A model generated the notes under the pieces. That model ran no database searches, was not told the origin of the DNA, and saw only the letters and a list, made by a program, of their open reading frames with translations. From Pseudomonas sp. Tri1 (GTDB lineage Bacteria; Pseudomonadota; Gammaproteobacteria; Pseudomonadales; Pseudomonadaceae): DNA of 64,000 bases. Position 1 is the stretch's first letter, and every line of letters begins with the position of its first letter. The position numbers and the translations under genes were made by a program. The DNA lies in NCBI RefSeq assembly GCF_017968885.1, contig NZ_CP072913.1, forward strand, positions 6,240,501-6,304,500, written 5' to 3'. This document shows positions 6,882 to 19,487 of the stretch, piece after piece.

Positions 6882-7946
6882 TTAGTTAACCTTAGCGTTC
6901 AACTCACCTTTCAGATAACGCTGATACATCGCTTCCAACGAGATCGGCTTGATCTTGGAGGCGTTGCCGGCAGTACCGAACGCTTCGTAACGTGCGATGC
7001 ACACGTCGCGCATGGCCGTCACGGTCGCGCCGAAGAACTTACGCGGATCAAACTCGCTAGGGTTGGTCGCCATCAAACGACGCATGGCACCAGTCGAGGC
7101 CAGGCGCAAATCGGTATCGATGTTGACCTTACGCACGCCGTACTTGATGCCTTCGACGATTTCTTCAACCGGCACGCCGTAGGTTTCCTTGATGTCGCCG
7201 CCGTACTGGTTGATGATCGCCAGCCACTCCTGCGGAACCGAGGAAGAACCGTGCATCACCAGGTGAGTGTTGGGGATGCGCTTGTGGATTTCCTTGATGC
7301 GGTCGATGGCCAGCACGTCGCCGGTAGGTGGCTTGGTGAACTTGTAGGCGCCGTGGCTGGTGCCGATGGCGATGGCCAAGGCGTCGACCTGGGTTTTCTT
7401 GACGAAGTCGGCCGCTTCTTCCGGGTCGGTCAGCATCTGGCTGTGATCCAGCACGCCTTCGGCGCCGATGCCGTCTTCTTCACCGGCCATGCCGGTTTCC
7501 AGCGAGCCCAGGCAACCCAGTTCGCCTTCCACCGACACGCCGCAGGCGTGGGCCATGGCGACGGTCTGCTGGGTGACGCGCACGTTGTATTCGTAGTCGG
7601 TCGGAGTCTTGCCGTCTTCGCCAAGGGAGCCGTCCATCATCACCGAGCTGAAGCCCAGTTGGATGGAACGCTGGCAGACGTCAGGGCTGGTGCCGTGGTC
7701 CTGGTGCATGCACACCGGGATGTGCGGGAATTCTTCGATCGCCGCCAGGATCAGGTGACGCAGGAACGGCGCACCGGCGTATTTACGGGCGCCGGCCGAC
7801 GCCTGGACGATCACCGGAGAGTCAGTCTTGTCAGCGGCTTCCATGATGGCGCGCATCTGCTCAAGGTTGTTGACGTTAAAGGCTGGAACGCCGTAGCCGA
7901 ACTCGGCTGCGTGGTCCAGCATCTGACGCATGCTGATAAGTGCCAT
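6882..7946 (-). CDS. fba: Fructose-1,6-bisphosphate aldolase, class II
   Basis: A 354-residue zinc-dependent aldolase interconverting fructose 1,6-bisphosphate with dihydroxyacetone phosphate and glyceraldehyde 3-phosphate; in pseudomonads it works mainly in gluconeogenesis. The HQDHG motif at 81-85 supplies the catalytic Asp83 and a zinc ligand. GTSHGAYK (phosphate/zinc binding) and KVNIDTDLR (Schellman/DHAP loop) are intact. The length fits the class IIB type annotated fda or fba in Pseudomonas. It is last in a minus-strand series with tkt, epd and pgk, but is separated from pgk by two small lipoprotein genes and a REP pair, so it probably has its own promoter. It ends in a clear terminator. 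Confidence 0.96.
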   Translation of the reverse strand: MALISMRQMLDHAAEFGYGVPAFNVNNLEQMRAIMEAADKTDSPVIVQASAGARKYAGAPFLRHLILAAIEEFPHIPVCMHQDHGTSPDVCQRSIQLGFSSVMMDGSLGEDGKTPTDYEYNVRVTQQTVAMAHACGVSVEGELGCLGSLETGMAGEEDGIGAEGVLDHSQMLTDPEEAADFVKKTQVDALAIAIGTSHGAYKFTKPPTGDVLAIDRIKEIHKRIPNTHLVMHGSSSVPQEWLAIINQYGGDIKETYGVPVEEIVEGIKYGVRKVNIDTDLRLASTGAMRRLMATNPSEFDPRKFFGATVTAMRDVCIARYEAFGTAGNASKIKPISLEAMYQRYLKGELNAKVN

Positions 7947-8084
7947 TAGTGTGTCTCTCCCGGTCGAGGGTCGTTAATCGTGCCAGCCTGCCGGAGCGGC
8001 GGCGGCTATTCAAGTCATTGCAAGTCGGGGGTGACCCCGGCCTGCGTGTTCGGTGTCGCTAAATCCAGATACTGACGCGATCCT

Positions 8085-8174
8085 TGTGGGAGCGAGCTTG
8101 CTCGCGATGAGGGCGGCACATTCAACATCACTGTTGCCTGATACGCCGCTATCGCGAGCAAGCTCGCTCCCACA
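8085..8174. repeat. REP pair (REPIN-like)
   Basis: Perfect REP at 8085-8108 and its inverted partner at 8151-8174, in the spacer between the small lipoprotein gene and fba. Confidence 0.85.
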
Positions 8175-8204
8175 TCTGGATCTCTGTGGATCAGTTCAAT
8201 CGTA

Positions 8205-8537
8205 TTACTGCGCCTTACAGCCACGCCCAATCAAGTCATTGGTGGCGACCCAATACACCAGGCCTTCCTCACCCTTGACGTGGAACGCCAACATGTCATC
8301 GCTGTACAGCGAACCCGACGCGCCTGGCTCTTGCTTCAGGTGATAAACCTGATCGGCACCACCGAGGCGTACGTCGACTTCCTTGCGGGCGGCATCGGCG
8401 TAGCGCCAGAGCACTTTGGCCTCGCTGTCACAGGTCCAGGTCGTCCAACTGTCCACAGGCGCGGATGACTGCAAAAAACCCAACTGCGTGCAACCGGCCA
8501 ACATTGCCAACGCCACGACGGCGATCAAGCCTTTCAT
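8205..8537 (-). CDS. MliC-family lysozyme inhibitor lipoprotein
   Basis: A 110-residue protein with a lipoprotein signal (MKGLIAVVALAMLAGC, lipobox LAGC). The mature part has the MliC pattern: an early WTC, a beta-rich core (VDVRLGGADQVYHL), ASGSLYSD and a C-terminal YWVATNDLIGRGC that can close a disulfide. Family members bind C-type lysozyme in the periplasm or outer membrane and protect peptidoglycan. The start at 8537 is chosen because GAGGAA precedes it and the signal peptide begins there; upstream in-frame codons would bury the signal. It lies 56 bases after the next small lipoprotein gene on the same strand. Confidence 0.75.
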   Translation of the reverse strand: MKGLIAVVALAMLAGCTQLGFLQSSAPVDSWTTWTCDSEAKVLWRYADAARKEVDVRLGGADQVYHLKQEPGASGSLYSDDMLAFHVKGEEGLVYWVATNDLIGRGCKAQ

Positions 8538-8593
8538 CCGTGTTCCTCGACTGACGACGCGCGCCGCCAGCCATGAGTAAAGAGTCTGACCCG

Positions 8594-8818
8594 TCAAGGA
8601 CACCCATGTTCCTTGGCCGGGGTTTGCGTCTCGTATTTATCCAGGCCTTCCGGCCCGGAACGCTTGTTCAACACCGGGTTGGTCTCGGCCTGCCAGTCAG
8701 CCTGGTAGCAACCCCCTTCAGGCACCGGCGCCCCGGTTTCCGGGGCCGTTGCCTTCGGGCTGCTCGAACAGGCCACCAACATCGTCGCGGCCAACAGCAA
8801 CGTGAACGTCTTGACCAT
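8594..8818 (-). CDS. Small hypothetical lipoprotein
   Basis: A 74-residue protein with signal MVKTFTLLLAATMLVAC and lipobox LVAC, followed by SSSPKAT and a Pro/Glu-rich mature region containing two cysteines (GGCYQ and C-terminal EHGC). AGGAG is correctly placed before the ATG at 8818. It begins 31 bases after the pgk stop on the same strand, so it may be co-transcribed with pgk, and it precedes the MliC-like gene. No family is recognised. A longer reading extending into pgk antisense space is not credible. Confidence 0.7.
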   Translation of the reverse strand: MVKTFTLLLAATMLVACSSSPKATAPETGAPVPEGGCYQADWQAETNPVLNKRSGPEGLDKYETQTPAKEHGCP

Positions 8819-8849
8819 CAGAACACTCCTTTGCCCGGTCAACGCAGCC

Positions 8850-10013
8850 TCAGGCCTTGGCCCGGCTTTCCAGGACTTCCACGGCCGGCAGCACTTTGCC
8901 TTCGACGAACTCGAGGAACGCGCCGCCACCGGTAGAAATGTAGGAGATCTGCTCAGCCACGCCATACTTATCGATGGCCGCCAGGGTGTCGCCGCCGCCA
9001 GCGATGGAGAATGCGTCGCTCTCGGCGATGGCCTGGGCCAGTACCTTGGTGCCGTTGCCGAACTGGTCGAACTCGAATACACCAACCGGACCGTTCCACA
9101 GGATAGTCTTGGAAGATTTCAACAAGTCGGCGAAGTTGGCCGCGGTTTGCGGGCCGATGTCGAGGATCATGTCGTCCTCGGCCACGTCATTGATCAGCTT
9201 GACGGTGGCGGTGGCGCTTTCAGCGAACTCCTTGGCCACGACCACGTCCACCGGCAACGGCACGCTGACCTTGGCAGCGATTTCCCGGGCGGTGTCCAGC
9301 AGGTCCGGCTCGTACAGGGATTTGCCGACCGGGTGACCGGCCGCGGCGAGGAAGGTGTTGGCGATGCCGCCGCCGACGATCAACTGGTTGCAGACCTGGC
9401 TCAGGCTGTTGAGCACGTCGAGCTTGGTGGAGACCTTGGAGCCGGCAACGATGGCGGCCATCGGTTGGGCCGGGGAGCCCAGGGCCTTGCCCAGCGCATC
9501 CAGTTCAGCCGCCAGCAGCGGGCCGGCAGCGGCGACTTTGGCGAACTTCGCCACGCCATGGGTCGAACCCTCGGCGCGGTGGGCGGTGCCGAACGCGTCC
9601 ATCACGAACACGTCGCACAGGGCCGCGTATTGCTGGGCCAGTTCGTCAGCGTTCTTTTTCTCGCCCTTGTTGAAGCGCACGTTTTCGAACAACACGACAT
9701 CGCCGGCCTTCACGTCCACGCCACCCAGGTAGTCAGCGACCAATGGCACGTCACGACCCAAGGCTTTGCTCAAGTAGTCGGCGACAGGCTTGAGGCTGTT
9801 TTCGGCCGAGAACTCGCCTTCGGTCGGACGGCCCAGGTGCGAGCAGACCATCACGGCCGCGCCTTTTTCCAGGGCCAGCTTGATGGTCGGCAGCGAAGCC
9901 AGGATGCGCGCGTCGCTGGTGACAACACCGTCCTTGACGGGAACGTTGAGGTCTTCGCGGATCAGTACGCGCTTACCTTGCAGATCGAGGTCGGACATCT
10001 TCAACACGGTCAT
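8850..10013 (-). CDS. pgk: Phosphoglycerate kinase
   Basis: A 387-residue cytoplasmic kinase transferring phosphate between 1,3-bisphosphoglycerate and ADP. Family motifs are present: [10 protein letters not shown] (substrate Arg/Asp), the CSHLGRP region, [24 protein letters not shown] and the C-terminal [12 protein letters not shown]-binding loop. The start at 10013 gives the standard length and follows AGGA; an ATG nine bases upstream is less likely. The gene follows epd after a 24-base spacer on the same strand, forming the usual epd-pgk pair. Confidence 0.96.
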   Translation of the reverse strand: MTVLKMSDLDLQGKRVLIREDLNVPVKDGVVTSDARILASLPTIKLALEKGAAVMVCSHLGRPTEGEFSAENSLKPVADYLSKALGRDVPLVADYLGGVDVKAGDVVLFENVRFNKGEKKNADELAQQYAALCDVFVMDAFGTAHRAEGSTHGVAKFAKVAAAGPLLAAELDALGKALGSPAQPMAAIVAGSKVSTKLDVLNSLSQVCNQLIVGGGIANTFLAAAGHPVGKSLYEPDLLDTAREIAAKVSVPLPVDVVVAKEFAESATATVKLINDVAEDDMILDIGPQTAANFADLLKSSKTILWNGPVGVFEFDQFGNGTKVLAQAIAESDAFSIAGGGDTLAAIDKYGVAEQISYISTGGGAFLEFVEGKVLPAVEVLESRAKA

Positions 10014-10037
10014 GGGTCGCAATTCCTGGATAACTGT

Positions 10038-11108
10038 TTAGAGAGCAGGTTTGTTAGAAGCAGAAAGCGAAGTCGCTGTTTGCAGATAATGTTCAGCAAC
10101 GTCCAGCATTCGGTTGGCAAAACCCCATTCGTTGTCGAACCAGGCCAGGATGTTCACAAGCCGCGGCCCGGAAACCCGAGTCTGGCTGGCATCGACAATG
10201 GCCGAATGCGGGTCATGGTTAAAATCACAACTGGCGTGAGGCAACTCGGTGTAGGCCAGTAGGCCTTTGAGCGGGCCGCTGGTGGCGGCTTCGCGCAGGA
10301 TCCGGTTGACCTCGGTGGCGTCGGTATCGCTCACGGTCTGCATCGTAATGTCGAGGCAGGACACGTTGACCGTCGGCACCCGCACGGCTTTGGCCTGAAT
10401 TCGCCCGGCAAGTTCCGGCAGCAGCCGTTCGATGCCACGCGCCAGACCAGTGGACACCGGAATCACCGATTGGAACGCCGAACGCGTGCGGCGCAGGTCC
10501 TCATGGTGATAGGCGTCGATTACCGGCTGATCGTTCATCGCCGAGTGGATGGTGGTGATCGACACGTATTCCAGGCCAATGGCCTGGTCCAGCAGGCGCA
10601 ACAGCGGCACGCCGCAATTGGTGGTGCAAGACGCGTTGGACACCAGCAGCTCGTCGCCAGTCAGGCAATCCTGGTTCACGCCGTAGACGATGGTCGCGTC
10701 CACATCCGCTTCACTGGCCATCGGTTGGGAGAACAGCACCCGTGGCGCACCGGCGGCGAGAAAGCGCTGGCCGTCCTCACGAGTGTGGTAGGCACCGGAG
10801 CATTCGAGCACCAGATCGACGTCCAGGGACGCCCAATCGATGCCTTCAGGGGTGGCACTGCGCAGGACTTTCACGCAGTCACCATTAATATGCAGACAAT
10901 CGCCCTCGACCCGCACTTCGCCGGGAAACCGGCCGTGGGTGGAATCAAAGCGTGTCAGGTATTCGATACTGGCCATGTCGGCCAGATCGTTGATCGCCAC
11001 GATCTCGAACCCGGCCTTGGCCCCTCGCTCGAACAACGCACGCAAGACGCAACGACCAATCCGGCCGTAGCCGTTGAGTGCAACTTTGTAGGGACGCGGT
11101 TGGGGCAT
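10038..11108 (-). CDS. epd: D-erythrose-4-phosphate dehydrogenase
   Basis: A 356-residue GAPDH-superfamily enzyme with an N-terminal NAD-binding fold (ALNGYGRIGRC) and catalytic Cys161 in SNASCTTNC. Epd-type enzymes oxidise erythrose 4-phosphate to 4-phosphoerythronate, the first step of pyridoxal phosphate synthesis. The match to Epd rather than GapA rests on position between tkt and pgk and on overall sequence. Transketolase, encoded upstream, makes and consumes erythrose 4-phosphate, so the order tkt-epd-pgk is metabolically coherent. A REP pair separates it from tkt. Confidence 0.9.
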   Translation of the reverse strand: MPQPRPYKVALNGYGRIGRCVLRALFERGAKAGFEIVAINDLADMASIEYLTRFDSTHGRFPGEVRVEGDCLHINGDCVKVLRSATPEGIDWASLDVDLVLECSGAYHTREDGQRFLAAGAPRVLFSQPMASEADVDATIVYGVNQDCLTGDELLVSNASCTTNCGVPLLRLLDQAIGLEYVSITTIHSAMNDQPVIDAYHHEDLRRTRSAFQSVIPVSTGLARGIERLLPELAGRIQAKAVRVPTVNVSCLDITMQTVSDTDATEVNRILREAATSGPLKGLLAYTELPHASCDFNHDPHSAIVDASQTRVSGPRLVNILAWFDNEWGFANRMLDVAEHYLQTATSLSASNKPAL

Positions 11109-11163
11109 GGGGGATCTCTGACCAGGGTGAATCCATCAGGGCAGCGTTGCCTGAGCCACCGCT

Positions 11164-11228
11164 ATCGCGAGCAAGCTCGCTCCCACAGGATCGGTGGAGA
11201 ACCTTGTGGGAGCGAGCCTGCTCGCGAT
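11164..11228. repeat. REP pair, reversed arrangement
   Basis: ATCGCGAG...CTCCCACA at 11164-11187 followed by TGTGGGAGC...CTCGCGAT at 11205-11228. The order is the reverse of most pairs in the window. Confidence 0.8.
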
Positions 11229-11258
11229 GGCGTCAGCCCGGACGAGGCAACTTTCGGA

Positions 11259-13256
11259 TCAGTCTTCCAGCAGCTCTTCAGCCTGACCCAGGATGTTCTC
11301 CAGGGTAAAACCGAACTCCTCGAACAGCGCTGGCGCAGGCGCCGATTCGCCGTAGGTGGTCATGCCGATCACGCGGCCTTCCAGGCCCACGTACTTGTAC
11401 CAGTAATCGGCATGAGCGGCCTCGATGGCGATCCGGGCGCTGACCTGCAGCGGCAATACCGCCTGCTTGTAGCCAGCGTCCTGGGCGTCGAACACGCTGG
11501 TGCACGGCATGGACACAACACGTACGTTGCGGCCCTGTTCGGTCAGCTTGTCGTAGGCCTGGACGGCCAGGCCGACTTCGGAGCCGGTGGCGATCAGGAT
11601 CAGTTCAGGCTCACCGATGCAGTCCTTGAGCACATAGCCGCCACGGGTGATGTCGCCAATCTGGTCGGCATCGCGGTTCTGGTGCTGCAAGTTCTGGCGG
11701 GAGAAGATCAACGCCGATGGGCCGTCGTTACGCTCGATGGCGTATTTCCAGGCCACTGCCGATTCCACGGCATCGCACGGACGCCAGGTGTCCAGGTTCG
11801 GCGTGCAACGCAGGCTTGCCAGTTGCTCGATCGGCTGGTGAGTCGGGCCATCTTCGCCCAGGCCGATGGAGTCGTGGGTGAACACATAGAGCACGCGTTT
11901 TTTCATCAGCGCCGACATGCGCACGGCGTTGCGGGCATATTCCATGAACATCAGGAAGGTCGCGCCGTAAGGCACCAGGCCGCCGTGCAGCGCCACGCCG
12001 TTCATGATCGCGCTCATGCCGAACTCGCGAACGCCGTAGTACATGTAGTTGCCGCTGGCGTCTTCGGCGCTGACGCCTTTGCAGCCTTTCCACAGGGTCA
12101 GGTTGGAACCGGCCAGGTCGGCCGAACCGCCCAGCAACTCCGGCAGCAATGGGCCAAAGGCGTTCAGGGTGTTCTGGCTAGCCTTGCGGCTGGCGATGGT
12201 TTCGCCCTTGGCGGCGACTTCAGCGATGTAGGCCGAGGCTTTTTCGGCGAAGTCGGCCGGCAGCTCGCCGCTGAGGCGACGGACCAGTTCGTTTGCCAAC
12301 TCAGGGAATTCGGCGGAGTAAGCCGCGAAACGCTGATCCCACTCGGCTTCGAGCGCACGGCCTTTTTCCTTGGCATCCCACTCGGCATAGATGTCGGCCG
12401 GGATTTCGAACGGGCCATGGTTCCACTTCAACGCGGCGCGGGTCAGGGCGATTTCCTCGGCACCCAGTGGCGCACCGTGGCAGTCTTCCTTGCCTTGCTT
12501 GTTCGGCGAACCGAAACCGATGGTGGTCTTGCAGCAGATCAGGGTCGGCTGGGCGCTCTTGCGAGCCGTCTCGATGGCGGTCTTGATCTCTTCCGGATCG
12601 TGGCCGTCGACGTTGCGGATCACCAGCCAGTTGTAGGCTTCGAAACGCTTGGGGGTGTCGTCGGTGAACCAGCCTTCGACTTCGCCGTCGATGGAAATAC
12701 CGTTGTCGTCGTAGAACGCGATCAGCTTGTCCAGGCCCAAGGTGCCGGCCAGGGAGGCGACTTCGTGGGAAATGCCTTCCATCATGCAGCCATCACCCAG
12801 GAACACGTAGGTGTGGTGATCGACGACGTTATGCCCTGGGCGGTTGAACTGCGCGGCCAGGACTTTTTCCGCCAGGGCAAAGCCCACGGCGTTGGCCAGG
12901 CCTTGGCCCAATGGGCCGGTGGTGGTTTCCACACCTGGGGTGTAGCCGTACTCCGGGTGGCCCGGGGTGCGGCTGTGCAACTGACGGAAATTCTTCAGGT
13001 CATCGATCGACAGGTCGTAGCCGGTCAGGTGCAGCAGCGAGTAGATCAACATCGAGCCGTGGCCGTTGGACAGTACGAAACGGTCACGGTCGGCGAAGGC
13101 TGGGTTGCTCGGGCTGTGCTTGAGGTAATCGCGCCAAAGCACCTCGGCGATATCCGCCATACCCATAGGGGCACCGGGATGGCCGCTGTTGGCTTTCTGC
13201 ACGGCATCCATGCTGAGGGCACGAATGGCATTGGCACGCTCACGACGGCTGGGCAT
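11259..13256 (-). CDS. tkt: Transketolase
   Basis: A 665-residue thiamine diphosphate enzyme moving two-carbon ketol units between pentose phosphate and glycolytic sugars. The N-terminal domain carries GHPGAPMG and the cofactor motif GDGCMMEG...DDN. The middle domain has the catalytic [12 protein letters not shown] and GEDGPTHQP segments, and the C-terminal domain closes with [18 protein letters not shown]. The start at 13256 ([19 protein letters not shown]) is chosen because upstream in-frame codons lack a binding site and family similarity begins here. It diverges from the SahR-like gene across a 272-base control region. Confidence 0.96.
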   Translation of the reverse strand: MPSRRERANAIRALSMDAVQKANSGHPGAPMGMADIAEVLWRDYLKHSPSNPAFADRDRFVLSNGHGSMLIYSLLHLTGYDLSIDDLKNFRQLHSRTPGHPEYGYTPGVETTTGPLGQGLANAVGFALAEKVLAAQFNRPGHNVVDHHTYVFLGDGCMMEGISHEVASLAGTLGLDKLIAFYDDNGISIDGEVEGWFTDDTPKRFEAYNWLVIRNVDGHDPEEIKTAIETARKSAQPTLICCKTTIGFGSPNKQGKEDCHGAPLGAEEIALTRAALKWNHGPFEIPADIYAEWDAKEKGRALEAEWDQRFAAYSAEFPELANELVRRLSGELPADFAEKASAYIAEVAAKGETIASRKASQNTLNAFGPLLPELLGGSADLAGSNLTLWKGCKGVSAEDASGNYMYYGVREFGMSAIMNGVALHGGLVPYGATFLMFMEYARNAVRMSALMKKRVLYVFTHDSIGLGEDGPTHQPIEQLASLRCTPNLDTWRPCDAVESAVAWKYAIERNDGPSALIFSRQNLQHQNRDADQIGDITRGGYVLKDCIGEPELILIATGSEVGLAVQAYDKLTEQGRNVRVVSMPCTSVFDAQDAGYKQAVLPLQVSARIAIEAAHADYWYKYVGLEGRVIGMTTYGESAPAPALFEEFGFTLENILGQAEELLED

Positions 13257-13464
13257 CGCTGATCTCCTGCGGGAATTGAATCGAGAATGAATAAAACGAA
13301 ACTGAAAAAAGGCGAGCATTTTCCCTCACCCACCCGCCTCGGGGCAATGACAGATAGTCATCCAAAGGCGCTTTTCCGGTGGATAAAGTCCCTTTCTCCA
13401 GGTGAAACCTTTCCGCTGATGGGTTGTAGAGTCAAGCAGGTGCCGGGAAGTGCCATTTATCGAG

Positions 13465-13488
13465 CAATATCAAAACTTTTTGATATTG
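13465..13488 (+). promoter_or_regulatory. Perfect 24-base palindrome before the SahR-like gene
   Basis: Arms CAATATCAAAA and TTTTGATATTG (11 bases each, 2-base centre) end 40 bases before the regulator start and overlap TTGACC and TGATAT promoter-like hexamers. ArsR-family repressors bind symmetric AT-rich sites at promoters, so this is the likely autoregulatory operator, which would also govern metK. Binding is inferred. Confidence 0.6.
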
Positions 13489-13528
13489 ACCTTGCGATGA
13501 TCCAGACCCCTCTCTAGACTGCCGCCCT

Positions 13529-14524
13529 ATGAACTTACGTGTGCCTTCCATTCGCCATGACGATTGCGATGAGCTGGCGGCCCTTTGCAAGGCCGGCGGC
13601 GATCCGTTGCGGCTCAATGTATTGCGCGCCCTGGCCAACGATTCGTTCGGTGTGCTGGAGCTGGCACAGATCTTCGGCATCGGCCAGTCGGGCATGAGCC
13701 ACCACCTCAAGGTCCTGGCCCAGGCCGACCTGGTGGCGACCCGCCGCGAAGGCAACGCGATTTTCTACCGCCGCGCCCTGCCCCACACTGACCTACTGGG
13801 CGGCAAGCTGCACGCCGCGTTGTTGGAGGAAGTGGACGAGCTGAATCTGCCCACAGAAGTGCAGGCACGCATCGCCCAGGTGCATGGGCAACGGGCCGCC
13901 GCCAGCCAGGACTTTTTCGCACGGGTGGCCGAGAAGTTTCGTGCCCAGCAAGACCTGATCGCAGGATTGCCGCAATACCGTGACAGCATCGTGGCGCTGC
14001 TCGATAAATTGAGCTTCGAGCCCAGCGCCACCGCCATCGAAGTGGGCCCCGGCGACGGCGCGTTTTTGCCGGAACTGGCGCGGCGCTTCAGCCAGGTGAC
14101 GGCGCTGGACAACAGCCCGGCCATGCTCGAACTGGCGCGCCAGGTGTGCGAACGGGAAACGTTGGCTAATGTCAGTCTGCAACTGGCCGATGCCTTGGAC
14201 GGTGTGAGCCTGCAGGCCAACTGCGTTGTGTTGAACATGGTGCTTCACCACTTCGCCGCGCCGGCCGACGCACTCCGGCACATGGCCGGCTTGCTGCAAC
14301 CAGGCGGTAGCCTGCTGGTGACAGAGTTATGCAGCCACAACCAGAGTTGGGCCAGGGAGGCCTGCGGTGATCTCTGGTTGGGGTTTGAACAGGACGATCT
14401 GGCCCGTTGGGCCACCGCTGCGGGCCTCGTGCCCGGGGAAAGCCTCTATGTAGGCTTACGTAATGGTTTCCAGATCCAGGTCCGCCATTTTCAGCGACCG
14501 GCTGGCGACACTCACCATCGGTAA
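13529..14524 (+). CDS. SahR-like regulator: ArsR HTH fused to a SAM-methyltransferase fold
   Basis: A 331-residue protein. The N-terminal winged helix (about 15-100) has recognition segment GIGQSGMSHHLKVLAQADLV and wing RREGNAIFYR. The C-terminal part (about 140-320) is a class I methyltransferase fold with motif I IEVGPGDGAFL and LNMVLHHF. This architecture matches SahR-type regulators described in Proteobacteria, which sense S-adenosylhomocysteine with the methyltransferase-like domain and control methyl-cycle genes. The gene ends 19 bases before metK, so the two are probably one transcript. An AT-rich palindrome covers its promoter. The alternative is an active methyltransferase with autoregulation. 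No metal-binding cysteine motif typical of ArsR was seen. Confidence 0.8.
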   Translation: MNLRVPSIRHDDCDELAALCKAGGDPLRLNVLRALANDSFGVLELAQIFGIGQSGMSHHLKVLAQADLVATRREGNAIFYRRALPHTDLLGGKLHAALLEEVDELNLPTEVQARIAQVHGQRAAASQDFFARVAEKFRAQQDLIAGLPQYRDSIVALLDKLSFEPSATAIEVGPGDGAFLPELARRFSQVTALDNSPAMLELARQVCERETLANVSLQLADALDGVSLQANCVVLNMVLHHFAAPADALRHMAGLLQPGGSLLVTELCSHNQSWAREACGDLWLGFEQDDLARWATAAGLVPGESLYVGLRNGFQIQVRHFQRPAGDTHHR

Positions 14525-14543
14525 CTTGTAGGAAAACATCGAG

Positions 14544-15734
<1,191 letters not shown>

Positions 15735-15747
15735 GACCTGCTGTACG

Positions 15748-15785
15748 AAAAAGCCCCTGGCGACCTAGTTGCCAGGGGCTTTTTC
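15748..15785 (+). terminator. Rho-independent terminator of metK
   Basis: AAAAAGCCCCTGG and CCAGGGGCTTTTT pair around an 11-base loop, 13 bases after the metK stop. The symmetric A/T flanks could also stop transcription coming from the opposite side. Confidence 0.9.
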
Positions 15786-15833
15786 ATGCCTGGGAAATTT
15801 ACACACCGGCGTTGTGGCGAGGGACCATCGAAC

Positions 15834-16454
15834 TCAAGATCGGCGTGCCACCAGCAAAAACGAAGCCGCACTGGCCAGCAACCCCGCACACATCCGATTG
15901 AACAGACGCTTGCCACTGGGCCGGGCAAACAGCCGCCGCGCATAAATCCCCATGTAGCAATACAACCCGATAGCGATGCACTCCAATGCCAGGAACAGGC
16001 CACCCAGCACAGCGAACTGCTGAGTGACGGTACCCGCACGGTCGACGAACTGCGGCAGGAACGCCGTAAACAGCAGGATCGCCTTCGGATTGCCAATCGC
16101 CACCAGAAATTCCTGGCGCGCCAGGCTGGTCATGCTCATCGCCGAGACCGTTGCCTCGCTGCCCGCCTCTGGCTGGGCGCGCCACAACTGCACGGCAAGG
16201 TAGAACAGATAGCCGGCACCGACGAGTTTGATCCCCAGGAATAACAGTTCCGAGGTGTGCAGCACAGCCGTCAGCCCCACCGCCGCCAGGGCGATCATGA
16301 TGGCAAATGCCAAAAGCCGACCGATGCCCCCGCTGCACGCCCGGACGAAGCCATAGCGCGAGGCGTTACTGATGGACAGCAGGTTATTCGGCCCCGGCGC
16401 CATGTTCAGCGCAAAGCAGGCCGGAATGAAAACAGCGAGGGTCGTCAGGTCCAT
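15834..16454 (-). CDS. LysE-family translocator
   Basis: A 206-residue inner-membrane protein with about six hydrophobic segments. The family signature ALNMAPGPNNLLSISNASRYGF lies near the N-terminus (residues about 14-35) and GNPKAILLFTAFLPQF in the middle. LysE/RhtB-type proteins export amino acids or related compounds; the substrate cannot be told from sequence. The ATG at 16454 follows AGGAG; a longer reading from 16517 adds residues without family similarity. It is convergent with metK and transcribed alone. Confidence 0.85.
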   Translation of the reverse strand: MDLTTLAVFIPACFALNMAPGPNNLLSISNASRYGFVRACSGGIGRLLAFAIMIALAAVGLTAVLHTSELLFLGIKLVGAGYLFYLAVQLWRAQPEAGSEATVSAMSMTSLARQEFLVAIGNPKAILLFTAFLPQFVDRAGTVTQQFAVLGGLFLALECIAIGLYCYMGIYARRLFARPSGKRLFNRMCAGLLASAASFLLVARRS

Positions 16455-16628
16455 CGGGTGCACTCCTGGCAGAGGCGAATCGAAGGTCCATTCTGCACTG
16501 GCCTTTGATCGGTTCAAGGGACAGTTGCACGGCTAAATCACGTCGCACTGTACCGCCGCGACCTCGCCATCAGGCTTTGCAAAATCCGGTAACGCTCCAG
16601 GCCTCGCCCCCTTCGCCGCAGGGACTAG

Positions 16629-18335
<1,707 letters not shown>

Positions 18336-18426
18336 CACATGCCCCGAGCAGTTGAACCCAAGGGGCAAACGTGCGTTCCAACAGCGCATCTGTACCGATC
18401 GCTCGCGAGTTTTTTACGGAGTTGCT

Positions 18427-18822
18427 ATGAATTTCCTGTCCCCCGTTGCCCTGCTGGTCTTGTGCAGCGCCATGGCCACCCCTTTGCTGGCGGATGAGCA
18501 AACACCGGAGCTCACCGGCTGCGCGGCCAAACGCCAGGGCATCATCAATCAGATCGAACTGGCCAAGACTCGCGGCAACAGCGACCAGCAGGCCGGCCTG
18601 GAAACAGCGCTGAACGAAGTCACCACTCATTGCACCGACGCCTCCTTGCGCAAGGAACGTGAAAACAGAGTGCTCGACGCCAAGCATGAAGTCAGCCGGC
18701 GCCAGGCCGATCTGGAAAAGGCCATGAAAAAAGGTGACTCGGAACGGATCAACAAGCGCAAGGAAAAGCTGGCGGCCTCCCGCAAGGAACTGCAGGAAGC
18801 GGTGGATGAGTTGGATAAGTGA
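18427..18822 (+). CDS. DUF1090 periplasmic protein
   Basis: A 131-residue protein with a cleavable signal (MNFLSPVALLVLCSAMATPLLA) and a highly charged, predominantly helical mature part: GCAAKRQGIINQI, then long Lys/Glu/Arg-rich coiled-coil helices. Two cysteines (GCAAK and THCTD) could form a disulfide. This is the DUF1090 (YqjC-like) pattern; function unknown. The ATG at 18427 follows ACGGAG and starts the signal peptide. It lies 91 bases after ligB on the same strand. Confidence 0.8.
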   Translation: MNFLSPVALLVLCSAMATPLLADEQTPELTGCAAKRQGIINQIELAKTRGNSDQQAGLETALNEVTTHCTDASLRKERENRVLDAKHEVSRRQADLEKAMKKGDSERINKRKEKLAASRKELQEAVDELDK

Positions 18823-18844
18823 ACACTGAAAGGTCGTAGCCCTA

Positions 18845-18887
18845 GCCAGCGCCTACATAGGATCGTGTCCCACTCGTAGGCGCTGGC
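18845..18887. repeat. 12-base perfect stem-loop repeat
   Basis: GCCAGCGCCTAC and GTAGGCGCTGGC enclose a 19-base loop, flanked by partly inverted GTCGTAGC/GCCTGCGAT. This is another pseudomonad interspersed palindrome family, at the convergent end of the DUF1090 and cytochrome c' genes. It could act as a bidirectional terminator. Confidence 0.6.
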
Positions 18888-18912
18888 GGAGCCTGCGATC
18901 TCTCAAGGGGTA

Positions 18913-19362
18913 TCAATGATCCCGAAATTCTTTATGGCAGGCACTGCACGCATCTTCGACCTTCTGTACCGCCGGCCCCAGGTTACTGGCCTTGTAAGGC
19001 TGGACTTGGCTGGCGGTCACCAATTCACCGGTGGCGGCCTCAAGGCTGCGGGCCAGCTCCTGGAAACGTGCCTGCTGTTGCCAGACCGCATCCCGGGCGC
19101 TGGTGTGGTCTTCTTCGCGCACTTGCGGGAAGTGCTTCCACGGTTCGTGAGACAGTTGATCAAGTTGTACCGCGCCTTCGGCGAAGCGCGTGCCGTCGAA
19201 CGGAACACGGCCGCGCAACATGCCACCCAATTCTTCATTGGTCTTGAGCATCTGTTTGAAGATCGCCTTGCGCTGGCCCAGGGGAGAGTTGGGATCGACG
19301 CCACCACAGGCGGACAGCATCAGGCAGGCCAGTACGGCCATGGAAAATCGTTTTACAAACAT
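18913..19362 (-). CDS. Cytochrome c'-like lipoprotein
   Basis: A 149-residue protein beginning with lipoprotein signal MFVKRFSMAVLACLMLSAC (lipobox LSAC). The mature part is an antiparallel helical bundle type ending in heme-binding CSACHKEFRDH very near the C-terminus, the arrangement of cytochrome c' family proteins. Such proteins bind gases or carry electrons in the periplasm; here lipid anchoring is predicted. The start at 19362 follows GAGG and begins the signal peptide; a longer reading is unsupported. It diverges from mltA. Confidence 0.85.
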   Translation of the reverse strand: MFVKRFSMAVLACLMLSACGGVDPNSPLGQRKAIFKQMLKTNEELGGMLRGRVPFDGTRFAEGAVQLDQLSHEPWKHFPQVREEDHTSARDAVWQQQARFQELARSLEAATGELVTASQVQPYKASNLGPAVQKVEDACSACHKEFRDH

Positions 19363-19487
19363 CTTGGCCTCGGGACAGGAAACGGCGGGTAGTATCCTCC
19401 GGTCATCGGCAAAGACCAATGACCCTATCAACAATACGGGTTGTTTGAGTGCATGACAGCGTTCGAATGACTGCAAAGGAAATCTTC

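Noticed and set aside
10470..13262. 930-codon plus-strand frame opposite tkt and epd
   Set aside because: It is a shadow on the antisense strand of strongly recognised genes, caused by high GC at third positions. Similar long shadows oppose mdcA, chpA, ahcY and others.
13287..13517. 76-codon frame in the tkt/SahR-like spacer
   Set aside because: It crosses the operator palindrome and promoter-like sequences, has no family resemblance and no convincing ribosome site.
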